Notes under the pieces: model-generated
Seen by the model: the letters and a program-made list of their open reading frames with translations, nothing else
The model's database searches: none
What the model was told of the DNA's origin: nothing
Translations under genes and position numbers: made by a program
NCBI GenBank assembly: GCA_026418035.1
Contig: JAOACC010000035.1
Coordinates: forward strand, 1 to 32,647
From: a bacterium
GTDB lineage: Bacteria; DUMJ01
Reading direction: 5' to 3'
Length of the DNA: 32,647 bases
In this document: positions 1 through 8,269 of the stretch, one piece after another
Position numbering within the stretch: the first letter of the stretch is position 1
Layout: each line of letters begins with the position of its first letter

Positions 1-13
1 GTATAAGAGACAG
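1..13. other. Residual Tn5/Nextera mosaic-end adapter sequence at contig edge
   Basis: GTATAAGAGACAG equals the 3' 13 nt of the Nextera mosaic end AGATGTGTATAAGAGACAG and sits exactly at the window edge. Confidence 0.9.
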
Positions 14-599
14 GTCCAAAGGTAGATAAAATAAACGTATCCTCTGGTATACCTAATTTTTCTTTCATCTCCTTTTTAGATAGTGTAGGCGATAGATTTG
101 GGATCCCATGGTATATAAACCTTATTTTCTTCTCATCTATCCCATAGATATCTCTTAACAGGCTGATTCCACTAGGTGTCATAACTACTAGATATCTAGA
201 TAGATTCCCTATCTCTTTTAATATATCCTTCTGGCTTTCTGATGGTTCTGTAAGTATTGTATGTAGAGTAGTAATTACAGGGATATTAAGTCTTTCTAGA
301 AGATATAGGATATCAGCCCCATCTTTCCCCGAGAAAAGTCCATATTCGTGTTGTAATGAGACACAGTCTATGCCTAGTGAGTTAATAGTGTCAGCGGTGT
401 CTATATAGTTGTCTTTTCCAGGGAAAATCAAGAATGATTTTTCATAGTCAAGATCTAGGTTAATATAAGCATCGGTAGGGGCAAAGACAGATATGTCTAT
501 AACTTTATTAGCGTTTAATATTGCATCCACTAAGTCCCTCGTAAAATTGGCTATTCCACATTCCTGAGGTGGATAAGTACTTATAAAACCTAATCTCAT
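1..599 (-). CDS. Glycosyltransferase family 4 (N-terminal part; truncated at contig edge, last codons are adapter-derived)
   Basis: Minus-strand reading from ATG at 599: MRLGFISTYPPQECGIANFTRDLVDAILNANK...VSLQHEYGLFSGKDG...VITTLHTILTEPS...IRFIYHGIPN...; RBS GGAGGTGATA upstream; no stop before the edge, so absent from the ORF track. Confidence 0.8.
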   Translation of the reverse strand, partial: MRLGFISTYPPQECGIANFTRDLVDAILNANKVIDISVFAPTDAYINLDLDYEKSFLIFPGKDNYIDTADTINSLGIDCVSLQHEYGLFSGKDGADILYLLERLNIPVITTLHTILTEPSESQKDILKEIGNLSRYLVVMTPSGISLLRDIYGIDEKKIRFIYHGIPNLSPTLSKKEMKEKLGIPEDTFILSTFGPVSY

Positions 600-754
600 A
601 CTTATCACCTCCTAAAGAATGTATCTTTTAGTAAAAGACACAAAAAAGAATAAAATTGCAGTTTATTTAAAGATAATAAAGATAATAGTAATTTAACTTT
701 TACAAAATATATTATACCATAAGATCAGCCACAATGAGTATTTTATTCCGATGT

Positions 755-783
755 TTCGCATTTTGAACTTGTGTCAGTATAAT
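755..783 (+). promoter_or_regulatory. Candidate sigma70-type promoter for primase gene (TTCGCA-N17-TATAAT)
   Basis: -35 TTCGCA 755-760, 17-nt spacer, -10 TATAAT 778-783. Confidence 0.4.
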
Positions 784-955
784 ATATATGTAGGGTCTAA
801 AATTTCATAGCCCTATTGGTTATTTCAATTCTTCTCTTATTTTAAAACTATCGAAAGGAGGCAAAGAAATTGTCTAGATTTATCTACTACTCTAGAGAAA
901 TCTTTTGCGAGATTAGCAGTAGCTAAGGAGGTCTTTTAAGATACATAGCTTATAT

Positions 956-3025
956 ATGTATAAGGAGCTAGAAGAATACATCAAGAAAGGTTTCTCAGTC
1001 GTGCCAATTCCAGTTGGAGGAAAAAACCCAAGATTACCAGACTGGAATAAAAAGAGGTTTGGTAGCAAAGATTTCCAAGAACCTTCTAACATAGGCGTTC
1101 TTTTAGGGGAACCATCGGGCTGGCTGACAGATGTGGACTTAGACTCTATAGAGGCAATACGCATTGCACCACTTTTCCTGTCTGAAACAACAATCTTTGG
1201 TCATGGTAGCGGTGAAAAAGCAAGGTCTCACTACCTCTATTACTGCGAAGGTTCTAAGACAACTAGATTTCAATTTAGAGGAGAAACAATTGTTGAAATT
1301 CGCTCTACTGGCTGTCAGACAGTATTCCCTCCTTCTATACATCCCTCTGGGGAACAGTACCAATTTTATAGCAACAGCCACGTTGAGACTGTAGATTTTC
1401 AGGACTTGCTTGAAAATGTCTCTAAGATTGCTGGACTTTCACTACTAGCAAAATACTGGGCTAGAAGAGGAAGTAGACAGGACTGTGCGCTAGCCTTTGC
1501 TGGGGCACTACTACGTAGGGATGTTTTAGAAGAGGATGTAGAACACTACTTAAGGGCGATTGCAGTAGCTACAGAGGATGAAGAGACTAAGTCAAGGATA
1601 CAGACAGTTATTTATACTACTAAGAAACTTGAAGAAAATAAGCCCGCTACAGGACTTAATAGGCTCCTTGAGTATATCCCTGAAGAGGTCGTTAAACAGG
1701 CTTTTAAGTGGCTCAAAATACCCTTCGAGAAAAAACAATCTAGGCATCACTTAGTAGTTGTAGATAAATTTTATCCAAGACCTTTCTCACAAGAGATTAT
1801 GTCTCAGTATAGCTTCTGGTTTGTTGGTGGTAATGGAGATTTTTACTGGTTTGATAGTGAAGAAGGTATTTGGAGAGAAGATGCTGAAGACTTTATAAGG
1901 AACTACTTTAGAAAATCCACAGAGACGATACAGGATGTTCAAAAGAAGATCCATGTCTTAAGTGAGATCGTTGCAGATGTCCGTGATCTCTCTTGGAAGG
2001 GTAGACCGATCCCAGAATCGCCAAAGGTTTTAATACCATTCAAAAATGGTGTATTTGACTTAGAAACTGACGAATTTAGAGATTTCCAAGAGGATGACTA
2101 CTTCACCTGGAAGCTACCATACAACTATAATGGAACTGCCAACTGTTCCTATCTGTATGACCTCATAGTTTCCTTCCTTAATCAAGAGGATACCGTATCT
2201 CTCTGGGAATTACTGGGATATTGCCTCTGGAGAGGCTATGAATATCAGAAGATCTTCTTCCTGTTTGGGCGAGGCTCCAACGGTAAGTCTACCTTTGCAA
2301 GAGTCCTGGAGAGGATGTTAGGTAGAGAGAATGTAGCTCATATCTCTTTGAAAGAGTTACAGGAAAACCGTTTTGCAGGGGCGTACCTATACCACAAACT
2401 AGCCAATATTTCTGGAGAGCTTGAGTATGCAGAACTGAAGAACACTAGACTTATAAAGCAATTATGTGGAGAAGATACGATAACTGTAGAACGAAAGTAT
2501 AAGAATCCATTTAGCTACTTAAACTATGCCAAACTCATATTCCTAACTAACGAAATACCAAAGTCTAGAGATACTACAGAGGCTTTCTATAGAAGACTCT
2601 TCTTGATTGAGTTCCCTAAGAAGTTTACTAGTGATCCGGGGTTTATGTATAAGATAGATAACCTTCCAGAAGAGGAGTATGAGGGACTTCTAATCTTAGC
2701 ATTAGACCAGCTAAGAAAATTAATTAGGCAGGGACTAGTATTTACACAGGATAAGGGAGAAGATGATATAAAAAAGGAATACTTGAAGCTTTCAAGTCCG
2801 CTAAATCAATTTGTAGAAGAGAACTGTATATTAACATACTCTAGGGAGGATTTCATCTACAAGTATGAATTCGGCGAAAGATTCCAGAGGTGGCTGGCAG
2901 ACAAGGGGAGGACATCGTATGATGATAAGAGAATAGCAGGAGAGATGAGGGACTTAGGATTAGAGGAAAGTCGAAGGGGTGAAGGTAACTGGCGTTGTTG
3001 GATAGGGATAAGATGGAAAGATTAG
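956..3025 (+). CDS. Primase-helicase: N-terminal bifunctional primase/polymerase (PrimPol) domain with C-terminal D5-like SF3 helicase, phage/plasmid type
   Basis: 689 aa; PrimPol-like PIPVGGKNPRLPDW...GVLLGEPSGWLTDVDLD; Walker A FLFGRGSNGKSTFARVLERML; SF3/D5-like ISGELEYAELKNTRLIKQLCGEDTITVERKYKNPF and KLIFLTNEIPKSRDTTEAFYRRL; RBS AAGGAGG upstream. Confidence 0.85.
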   Translation: MYKELEEYIKKGFSVVPIPVGGKNPRLPDWNKKRFGSKDFQEPSNIGVLLGEPSGWLTDVDLDSIEAIRIAPLFLSETTIFGHGSGEKARSHYLYYCEGSKTTRFQFRGETIVEIRSTGCQTVFPPSIHPSGEQYQFYSNSHVETVDFQDLLENVSKIAGLSLLAKYWARRGSRQDCALAFAGALLRRDVLEEDVEHYLRAIAVATEDEETKSRIQTVIYTTKKLEENKPATGLNRLLEYIPEEVVKQAFKWLKIPFEKKQSRHHLVVVDKFYPRPFSQEIMSQYSFWFVGGNGDFYWFDSEEGIWREDAEDFIRNYFRKSTETIQDVQKKIHVLSEIVADVRDLSWKGRPIPESPKVLIPFKNGVFDLETDEFRDFQEDDYFTWKLPYNYNGTANCSYLYDLIVSFLNQEDTVSLWELLGYCLWRGYEYQKIFFLFGRGSNGKSTFARVLERMLGRENVAHISLKELQENRFAGAYLYHKLANISGELEYAELKNTRLIKQLCGEDTITVERKYKNPFSYLNYAKLIFLTNEIPKSRDTTEAFYRRLFLIEFPKKFTSDPGFMYKIDNLPEEEYEGLLILALDQLRKLIRQGLVFTQDKGEDDIKKEYLKLSSPLNQFVEENCILTYSREDFIYKYEFGERFQRWLADKGRTSYDDKRIAGEMRDLGLEESRRGEGNWRCWIGIRWKD

Positions 3026-3051
3026 GACAGTACTTGGATTTTCAGTTTTGG

Positions 3052-3147
3052 CTACCACGACTACCAGATCTACCACGTTTTTTAAAAAATTTTTTCGGAC
3101 TATATAGATTTGTTTCAAATACGTGGTATTCGTGGTAGTTCTGGTAC
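3052..3147. repeat. Two sets of three 9-bp iteron-like units in opposite orientation flanking an AT-rich core; candidate replication origin
   Basis: Forward units CTACCACGA (3052-3060), CTACCAGAT (3061-3069), CTACCACGT (3070-3078); core 3079-3120 is 35/42 A+T; reverse-strand units ATACCACGT (3121-3129), CTACCACGA (3130-3138), GTACCAGAA (3139-3147). Confidence 0.6.
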
Positions 3148-3157
3148 CCTGTAACTG

Positions 3158-3574
3158 TTATTCCTCTAGCTTAACCTCCAGACCTAGATCTTTTAGATAC
3201 TTTAGGGCTTCTTCTATGAATTCTCTACCTTCCTTTAAGGCTTTTTCCGCAGTCTCTTTATCTATATATGATAAGACCTCATAATCTCCGCTTTCTCTAT
3301 CATCTTTTAAATTTACCAGATATCTCCCTAGGTCCTTTTTGAATCTCCCAGTCTTGATGAAAAGAAGTCCAAATAGTGTAACTACTCCTTTATGCGTTTC
3401 TGCTCTTTCCCCTTCTGTTAAAAGAAGAGCCTGGACAATATGAAATACCGCATAGTATACTCTAGAGACCGCATCTTCGTAATAGCCCAGATCAAAGAGT
3501 CTCTCTCCTGCCTCTAACTTTCTCAAAGACTTTTCTATATAACCTGTTATTAACTCTCTAGTAACCTTATCCAA
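3158..3574 (-). CDS. HEPN domain protein (candidate toxin of HEPN/MNT pair)
   Basis: 138 aa; AVSRVYYAVFHIVQALLLTEGERAETHKGVVTLFGLLFIKTG, a UPF0332/HEPN-like core with R-X6-H (RVYYAVFH); overlaps the upstream MNT gene by 8 nt. Confidence 0.8.
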   Translation of the reverse strand: MDKVTRELITGYIEKSLRKLEAGERLFDLGYYEDAVSRVYYAVFHIVQALLLTEGERAETHKGVVTLFGLLFIKTGRFKKDLGRYLVNLKDDRESGDYEVLSYIDKETAEKALKEGREFIEEALKYLKDLGLEVKLEE

Positions 3575-3881
3575 TTTTTATACCTTCATTTAAGACATTG
3601 CTTATGAAGGGTGTCTGGAGAGATTTTAGCCTCTCAAATTCTTTTAAAAGAAATATCTTCAGTGATATTAATTTGCCTGTTGAGAGCAGTATATCTATAA
3701 CAGCATCGTAAAGCTTATCTATAACTTCATTCTCCTTGTTTTCGAGTACTATAAGTATATCATAGTCAGAGTCTGGTCTCCAGTCGTCCCTTGCCCTAGA
3801 ACCGAAGAGATACATCTCCAAAATCCTTCCCCTTATAGGAGTTATCTTTTGTAAGAACTCCTCTATTATTTTATCTCTCAT
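3567..3881 (-). CDS. Minimal nucleotidyltransferase (MNT) domain protein, candidate antitoxin
   Basis: ORF track starts at 3893, but that ATG overlaps the -10 box, so ATG 3881 is preferred; motif GSRARDDWRPDSDYD matches GSX10DXD; coupled to HEPN gene. Confidence 0.82.
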   Translation of the reverse strand: MRDKIIEEFLQKITPIRGRILEMYLFGSRARDDWRPDSDYDILIVLENKENEVIDKLYDAVIDILLSTGKLISLKIFLLKEFERLKSLQTPFISNVLNEGIKIG

Positions 3882-3891
3882 CTCAACTAGC

Positions 3892-3920
3892 ATTATAATT
3901 TATTAGAGACCTTGCGTCAA
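3892..3920 (-). promoter_or_regulatory. Near-consensus sigma70 promoter TTGACG-N17-TATAAT for MNT/HEPN operon
   Basis: Minus-strand -35 TTGACG (plus CGTCAA 3915-3920), 17-nt spacer, -10 TATAAT (plus ATTATA 3892-3897). Confidence 0.65.
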
Positions 3921-3947
3921 ATGATTTCTGTTGTTGAGTTGTTCCAC

Positions 3948-3976
3948 TTGTCTTTTAAAAAATTGGATGATAAAAT
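3948..3976 (+). promoter_or_regulatory. Candidate promoter of tRNA-Val (TTGTCT-N17-TAAAAT)
   Basis: -35 3948-3953, 17-nt spacer, -10 3971-3976, 12 nt before the tRNA 5' end. Confidence 0.5.
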
Positions 3977-3988
3977 ACTACTAGTAGT

Positions 3989-4064
3989 GGGCGAATAGCT
4001 CAGCGGTTAGAGCACCTGCTTCACACGCAGGGGGTCACAGGTTCAAGTCCTGTTTCGCCCACCA
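3989..4064 (+). tRNA. tRNA-Val (anticodon CAC), CCA encoded
   Basis: GGGCGAA/TTCGCCC acceptor, anticodon arm CCTGC-TTCACAC-GCAGG, GTTCAAGTC T-arm. Confidence 0.95.
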
Positions 4065-4075
4065 TAGTGGAATAT

Positions 4076-4105
4076 AAGGGCTACGCACTTAGCGTAGCTT
4101 TTATT
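4076..4105 (+). terminator. Intrinsic terminator/attenuator hairpin between tRNA-Val and glpK
   Basis: AAGG-GCTACGC-ACTTA-GCGTAGC-TTTTATT: 7-bp GC-containing stem extended by A/U and G.U pairs, followed by a T-run. Confidence 0.75.
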
Positions 4106-4125
4106 GTACTTATAGGAGAAGGATT

Positions 4126-5610
4126 ATGGGATATATACTAGTTATTGATCAGGGGACTACAAATAGTAGGGCAATCATCTTTGATGAGTTTGGTAATCAG
4201 TTGGGGGATGGTAAAAAGGAACTACCTCAGATCTTTCCGAAGCCAGGTTGGGTGGAGCAGAATCCTGAGGATATCTTGTCTACAGTTCAAGATGCGGTTA
4301 TAAGTGCTATAAAGAATTCAGGGATAGATGTAAAGGATATCTCTGGTATAGGCATAACCAATCAGAGAGAGACAACAATACTCTGGGACAGATTTACCGG
4401 TAAGCCACTCTATAATGCAATAGTCTGGCAGTGTAGAAGAAGTGCAGATATATGTGAGGAACTCAAAGATAAGGGTTATGAAGACATTATAAGAAAGAAG
4501 ACTGGTTTACTCTGTGATGCCTATTTTTCTAGTACAAAGGTCATCTGGCTTTTAAGGAATGTTCCAGAGATAAAATCGCTAGTAAAGGAAAATAGGGTAT
4601 GTTTTGGCACTGTAGATAGTTGGCTCCTCTGGAATCTTACTAAAGGTAAAGTCCATGCAACAGATGCTACCAACGCGTCTAGGACGATGTTTTTTAATAT
4701 TGAAAGAGGAGAATGGGATGATGAGCTTTTGGATATCTTTGATATACCAAGGTCTATCCTCCCTGTTATTGTGGATTCTTCAGGTATAGTTGGATATACA
4801 GAGGAATTCCCCAGAAGTGGTATTCCGATAGCTGGAATTATAGGAGACCAGCAAGGGGCGTTGGTAGGGCAGTGTTGTTTTTCTCCTGGAATGTTAAAGG
4901 TTACCTATGGGACTGGATGTTTTCTTTTAGAACCTCTGGAGAGATTAATCATCAATGAGAGAGGAATGCTTACCACTATTGCTTGGAGCATAGGTAAAGA
5001 ATTGAGATATGCCATAGAGGGAAGCGTTTTTACCGGAGGTTCTGTAGTTCAGTGGCTTAGAGATAATCTTGGAATCATACCGGATTCGGCAAGTTCTGAA
5101 GTCTTTGCAAGGGCTGTTGATGATACCGCAGATGTATACTTTGTTCCAGCTCTTACTGGTTTAGGTGCTCCCTATTGGGATATGTATGCTAGGGGAGCAA
5201 TAATAGGTATAAGTAGAGCAACTAGGCGAGAGCATATTGTTAGGGCTGCATTAGAGGGTATAGCCTATCAGATTAGGGATCTAGTAAATACTATGGAAGA
5301 AGTTACCGGTGTAAAGATAAAAGAGCTGAGGGTTGATGGTGGTGCTACTAGCAATAACTTCTTGCTTCAGTTTCAAAGTGATCTCTTAGGTATTCCAGTT
5401 ATAAGGCCTAAGATGATAGAAACAACCTCTTTAGGTGCATTTATACTGGCTTCTATAGGGATTGGTATCTTTAAGAACCTAGAAGAGGCAAGTAAGATAT
5501 GGAAGATGGATCAGATATTTGAACCTAAGAGGAATAGGGAAGAGATGGATAGGCTTTATAATAGATGGAAGGAGGCAGTAAGACGTAGTTTAGGATGGAC
5601 AAGGAGTTAG
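4126..5610 (+). CDS. glpK: Glycerol kinase
   Basis: MGYILVIDQGTTNSRAIIFDEFGNQLG..., GITNQRETTILWDRFTGKPLYNAIVWQCRR, GGATSNNFLLQFQSD; FGGY family. Confidence 0.96.
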   Translation: MGYILVIDQGTTNSRAIIFDEFGNQLGDGKKELPQIFPKPGWVEQNPEDILSTVQDAVISAIKNSGIDVKDISGIGITNQRETTILWDRFTGKPLYNAIVWQCRRSADICEELKDKGYEDIIRKKTGLLCDAYFSSTKVIWLLRNVPEIKSLVKENRVCFGTVDSWLLWNLTKGKVHATDATNASRTMFFNIERGEWDDELLDIFDIPRSILPVIVDSSGIVGYTEEFPRSGIPIAGIIGDQQGALVGQCCFSPGMLKVTYGTGCFLLEPLERLIINERGMLTTIAWSIGKELRYAIEGSVFTGGSVVQWLRDNLGIIPDSASSEVFARAVDDTADVYFVPALTGLGAPYWDMYARGAIIGISRATRREHIVRAALEGIAYQIRDLVNTMEEVTGVKIKELRVDGGATSNNFLLQFQSDLLGIPVIRPKMIETTSLGAFILASIGIGIFKNLEEASKIWKMDQIFEPKRNREEMDRLYNRWKEAVRRSLGWTRS

Positions 5611-7034
5611 ATGTTGTTATTATTGGTGGTGGAATAGTAGGAACAGCAATTGCTAGAGAATTATCTAGATATCAGTTAAGGGTAGCTCTGGTTGAGAAAG
5701 AGGCAGATGTAGGGTGGGGAACAACAAAGGCTAATAGCGCAGTTGTCCATACTGGATATGATCCAAAGCCAGGAACATTGATGGCGAAGCTTAATGTTCA
5801 AGGGGCAAGATTATTTCCATCTATATGTGAAGAATTAGATGTTCCTTATAAGAAGTTGGGTTCTCTAGTTCTTACCCCTAATGAAGAAGGTTTTAGAGAG
5901 TTAGAGGAGTTAAAAGAGAGAGGAAAGATAAATGGTGTTACAAATCTAGAGATAATTACACAGGAAAAACTCTTTGAGTTAGAACCGAATCTATCAAGAG
6001 ATATAAAGGGAGCCCTTTGGATAAAAGATACCGCTATCACTTCTCCCGTTGAGCTTACCATAGCTCTTAGAGAGAATGCAGAAAGAAATGGGGTGAGGTT
6101 TATACTTGATACAACAGTGACCGGCTTTGAGCTAGAAGATAGGAAGATAAAATCTATTAGAACCGATAAGGGATTTCTTAAGGCTAATTGGATAATAAAT
6201 GCTGCAGGAGTTTATTCTGATGATGTAGCTAGATTTGCTGGAGACGAATCTTTTAGTATAACACCTGTAAAAGGTGAATATGCCTTGTTTGATAAAGAGA
6301 TAGGTAATCTAGTAAACCATGTAATCTTTCCTCTACCTACTGAGACAACTAAGGGTATCCTTGTCTTACCTACGGTAGATGGAAATCTCTTGGTTGGTCC
6401 AAATGAACATACGACTTCAAAAGATGATACAAACGTTACTGAAGAGGGACTTAGAGGGATTATCTCTTTTGCTAAGGGTGAGGTCCCTAATCTACCACTC
6501 AGTATGCTTATAACGGTATTTGCTGGTTTAAGGGCTAAAGAATTAAACAGAAAAGACTTTGTTATCGAGCCTTCACCTGTTGTAGAGAACCTGATAAATG
6601 TAGGTGGAATTCAATCACCAGGCCTTAGTTCTGCTCCTGCTATAGCACTATACGTGATTGAGATACTAAAGGATAAAGGGGTTGAACTTGTTAAAAAGAG
6701 AGACTTTATCCCAGAGAGAAAGGCTATTCCAAGATTTGCTAATCTCTCTTGGGAAGAGCGCACTAGGTTAATAGCTCAAGACTCAAACTATGGAGAGATT
6801 ATATGTAGGTGTGAGCATGTAACTGTTGGTGAAATAATAGAGGCTGTAAGGCGTGGAGCTAATACCCTAGATGGTATAAAATTTAGAACAAGGGCTGGTT
6901 CTGGTAGATGTCAAGGAGGATTCTGTGGACCTAGACTTATTCCATTACTTTCTCAGCTCTTAGAGGTTCCTCCAGAAGAGATAACCAAGAAAGGTAAAGA
7001 ATCCAGATTGGTCATAGGGGAGACAAAACGATGA
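5595..7034 (+). CDS. glpA: Glycerol-3-phosphate dehydrogenase-type FAD oxidoreductase with C-terminal BFD-like [2Fe-2S] domain
   Basis: DVVIIGGGIVGTAIARELSRY dinucleotide fold; C-term IICRCEHVTVGEIIEAVRRGANTLDGIKFRTRAGSGRCQGGFCGPR; 16-nt overlap with glpK. Confidence 0.85.
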   Translation: MDKELDVVIIGGGIVGTAIARELSRYQLRVALVEKEADVGWGTTKANSAVVHTGYDPKPGTLMAKLNVQGARLFPSICEELDVPYKKLGSLVLTPNEEGFRELEELKERGKINGVTNLEIITQEKLFELEPNLSRDIKGALWIKDTAITSPVELTIALRENAERNGVRFILDTTVTGFELEDRKIKSIRTDKGFLKANWIINAAGVYSDDVARFAGDESFSITPVKGEYALFDKEIGNLVNHVIFPLPTETTKGILVLPTVDGNLLVGPNEHTTSKDDTNVTEEGLRGIISFAKGEVPNLPLSMLITVFAGLRAKELNRKDFVIEPSPVVENLINVGGIQSPGLSSAPAIALYVIEILKDKGVELVKKRDFIPERKAIPRFANLSWEERTRLIAQDSNYGEIICRCEHVTVGEIIEAVRRGANTLDGIKFRTRAGSGRCQGGFCGPRLIPLLSQLLEVPPEEITKKGKESRLVIGETKR

Positions 7035-8269
7035 AAGAGATGAAGACAGATATAGTTGTGATAGGTGGTGGACCTGCAGGCTTAGCAGCTGTACTGAGGG
7101 CTGGAGAATTAGGGGCAAATGTTATTCTTGTAGAGAGAGATTTTGAGCTTGGAGGTATACTAAACCAGTGTATCCATACTGGCTTTGGACTCAGTCTTTT
7201 AGGTGTAGAATTAACTGGTCCGGAGTATGCGGAAGTCTTCATAGAGAAGGTCCTTTCTCTAAACAATGTAAAGGTTCTCCTATCTACTATGGTTTTAGAT
7301 ATAAAAGATAAGACAGTATACGGGGTAAATAAAAAGGATGGTCTTATATCAATCAAAGCAGGGGCTATAGTACTAGCTATGGGTTGTAGAGAAAGGACCA
7401 GAGGAGCTCTTGGAATTCCTGGAGAAAGACCTGCTGGTATATATACAGCTGGTTCGGCACAAAGACTGATAAATATAGAGGGTCTTATGCCTGGTAAAAG
7501 GATTGTTGTTCTTGGTTCTGGAGATATAGGAATGATTATGGCTAGAAGACTCTTGCTTGAAGGGGCAGAAGTCTTAGGTGTCCTTGAAAAACTACCCTAC
7601 CCAGGGGGACTGACCAGAAATGTTGTCCAATGTCTTGAAGATTTTGGTATCCCCTTATACCTTAACCATACTATAGTGGAGATAAAGGGAAAATACAGGG
7701 TAGAAGGTGTTATAGCAGAGAATCTATTAACAAAGGAAAAGTTTTCTATGGATGTGGATACAGTCCTTCTATCTGTTGGTCTTATACCGGAGAATGAGCT
7801 CTCAAAGAGAATTGGGGTAAAGTTAGATCCAAGGACTGGAGGACCTGTAGTAGACCAGTATAGAGAGACAAATATAGAAGGGGTATTCGCCTGTGGTAAT
7901 GTTCTTCAGGTTCATGACCTGGTAGATGAAGTTACTAGAGAATCTTACATAGCGGGAGAGGGGGCAATAAGATATATATCTGGTAAGAAAAAGATTGAAG
8001 GGATTATAAACTTAAGACCAGGTGAGAATATAAGATATGTTGTTCCGCAGAGATTAACTCTGCCTATAGATTCTCCTCCCTATATATACTTTAGACCTCA
8101 AGAGCCCTTTGTGAATTGTCAGATCATAGGGAGGTCTAATGGAAAGGAATTCTCTCTTGGAAGTTATGAGTATGCTAGGCCAGGAGAGATGATAAAACTT
8201 AGGCTAAAGAGAGAACTGCTAGATAGTAATCTAGATATAGAAGTAAGCTTGGTAGGAGAAAAGGGATGA
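7031..8269 (+). CDS. NAD(P)/FAD-dependent oxidoreductase (partner of GlpA-like protein)
   Basis: DIVVIGGGPAGLAAVLRAGELGANVILVERD; VLAMGCRERTRGALGIPGERPAGIYTAGSAQ; ATGA coupling. Confidence 0.85.
   Translation: MKEMKTDIVVIGGGPAGLAAVLRAGELGANVILVERDFELGGILNQCIHTGFGLSLLGVELTGPEYAEVFIEKVLSLNNVKVLLSTMVLDIKDKTVYGVNKKDGLISIKAGAIVLAMGCRERTRGALGIPGERPAGIYTAGSAQRLINIEGLMPGKRIVVLGSGDIGMIMARRLLLEGAEVLGVLEKLPYPGGLTRNVVQCLEDFGIPLYLNHTIVEIKGKYRVEGVIAENLLTKEKFSMDVDTVLLSVGLIPENELSKRIGVKLDPRTGGPVVDQYRETNIEGVFACGNVLQVHDLVDEVTRESYIAGEGAIRYISGKKKIEGIINLRPGENIRYVVPQRLTLPIDSPPYIYFRPQEPFVNCQIIGRSNGKEFSLGSYEYARPGEMIKLRLKRELLDSNLDIEVSLVGEKG

Noticed and set aside
3052-3147. CRISPR array interpretation of the 9-bp repeats
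   Set aside because: Units are 9 bp, contiguous without spacers, in two opposed sets; no cas genes nearby.
3989-4064. tRNA-Val as the attachment site of the primase island
   Set aside because: The island lies on the 5' side of the tRNA, no integrase is present and no duplicated tRNA 3' segment was found at the left side (600-955) by eye.
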